A stretch of 59,366 nucleotides of DNA from Bradyrhizobium sp. WSM3983 (GTDB lineage Bacteria; Pseudomonadota; Alphaproteobacteria; Rhizobiales; Xanthobacteraceae), in assembly GCF_000473045.1 (NCBI RefSeq), contig NZ_KI421489.1, positions 153,933-213,298 of the forward strand. The letters are read 5' to 3'. The position numbers were made by a program, and so were the translations under genes. Positions 59,250 to 59,366 of the stretch are shown piece after piece; the stretch's first letter is position 1; each line of letters starts with the position of its first letter. The notes beneath the pieces were generated by a model. The model was not told the origin of the DNA. It ran no database searches and saw only the letters and a program-made list of their open reading frames with translations.

Positions 59250-59366
59250 TTACTTGAAGAGCGAGAGGATACTCTGGCTGTTCTGGTTGGCGATCGAGAG
59301 CGCCTGAACGCCGAGCTGCTGCTGGGTCTGCAGCGCCTGGAGGCGGGTCGATTCCGCGTTCATGTC
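59250..59366 (-). CDS. Flagellin, C-terminal end (partial)
   Basis: The last 38 codons of a flagellin gene that continues beyond the window. The translation starts DMNAESTRLQALQTQQQLG and ends VQALSIANQNSQSILSLFK, the conserved C-terminal D0 helix of rhizobial flagellins. The stop is TAA at 59252-59250. In a lateral-flagella context this would be a LafA-type flagellin. Nothing can be said about its N terminus or variable domain. Confidence 0.93.
   Translation of the reverse strand, partial: DMNAESTRLQALQTQQQLGVQALSIANQNSQSILSLFK

Overview
The window is about 59 kb of high-GC DNA with the gene content of a Bradyrhizobium-type alphaproteobacterium. The grounds are: many solute-binding-protein, TRAP and MHS-type transport genes; TTC-rich intergenic palindromes of the kind common in Bradyrhizobium and Rhodopseudomonas; and a Rhizobium-type flagellar block (motB-motC-fliK-transglycosylase-flgE-flgK-flgL-flaF-flbT-flgD-fliQ-flhA-fliR) next to an FtcR/Rem/LafR-type regulator. 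In Bradyrhizobium this gene set is associated with the lateral flagella. No rRNA, tRNA, CRISPR array, transposase or integrase was seen.

Left part (1-25.3 kb) is a mosaic of catabolic and transport genes. It opens with a Tat-exported FAH-family hydrolase and a secreted GH79/heparanase-like glycosidase. Next come an MHS transporter and, divergent from it, an orphan branched-chain-type binding protein with a KstD/fumarate-reductase-like flavoprotein and an IclR regulator. From 7.9 to 19.7 kb lies an amino-acid-like catabolic locus: a minus-strand set (2-hydroxyacid dehydrogenase, RidA, PLP aminotransferase, one-chain ThDP enzyme, D-amino-acid dehydrogenase, Asp/Glu-type racemase, GntR regulator), then a two-subunit ThDP decarboxylase and an SDR. 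A polar amino-acid ABC transporter is divergent from this set. The logic is uptake, racemisation or oxidation to an imino or oxo acid, imine hydrolysis by RidA, then reduction or decarboxylation of the oxo acid. After it come an MFS exporter, a type-B carboxylesterase with a broken esterase remnant behind it, and an MHS transporter controlled by a divergent TetR gene.

Middle part (25.6-34.8 kb) is a sugar-acid locus: alpha-hydroxyacid oxidase, uxuA, an L-idonate/L-gulonate-type zinc dehydrogenase, a complete DctPQM TRAP transporter, a FadR-type GntR regulator and a divergent uxuB-like polyol dehydrogenase. A perfect 17-bp palindrome sits between the last two. There is no uxaC, so a 5-dehydrogenase route (L-gulonate or L-idonate to fructuronate to mannonate to KDG) fits better than classical glucuronate degradation. 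From 34.9 to 40.3 kb are housekeeping-like singletons: an NTF2-like protein, a CbbY-type HAD phosphatase, an epimerase-like protein, a Tat-exported dienelactone hydrolase, a MarR regulator with a four-cysteine tail, and a membrane-anchored coiled-coil protein.

Right part (41-59.4 kb) is flagellar. The regulator gene at 41071 is on the plus strand. All other flagellar genes are on the minus strand, tightly packed and often overlapping by 1-4 bases, running from the 3' end of a flagellin at the window edge through fliF to a small exported protein at 41960. The fliG, fliM, fliN, fliI and motA genes are not in this window.
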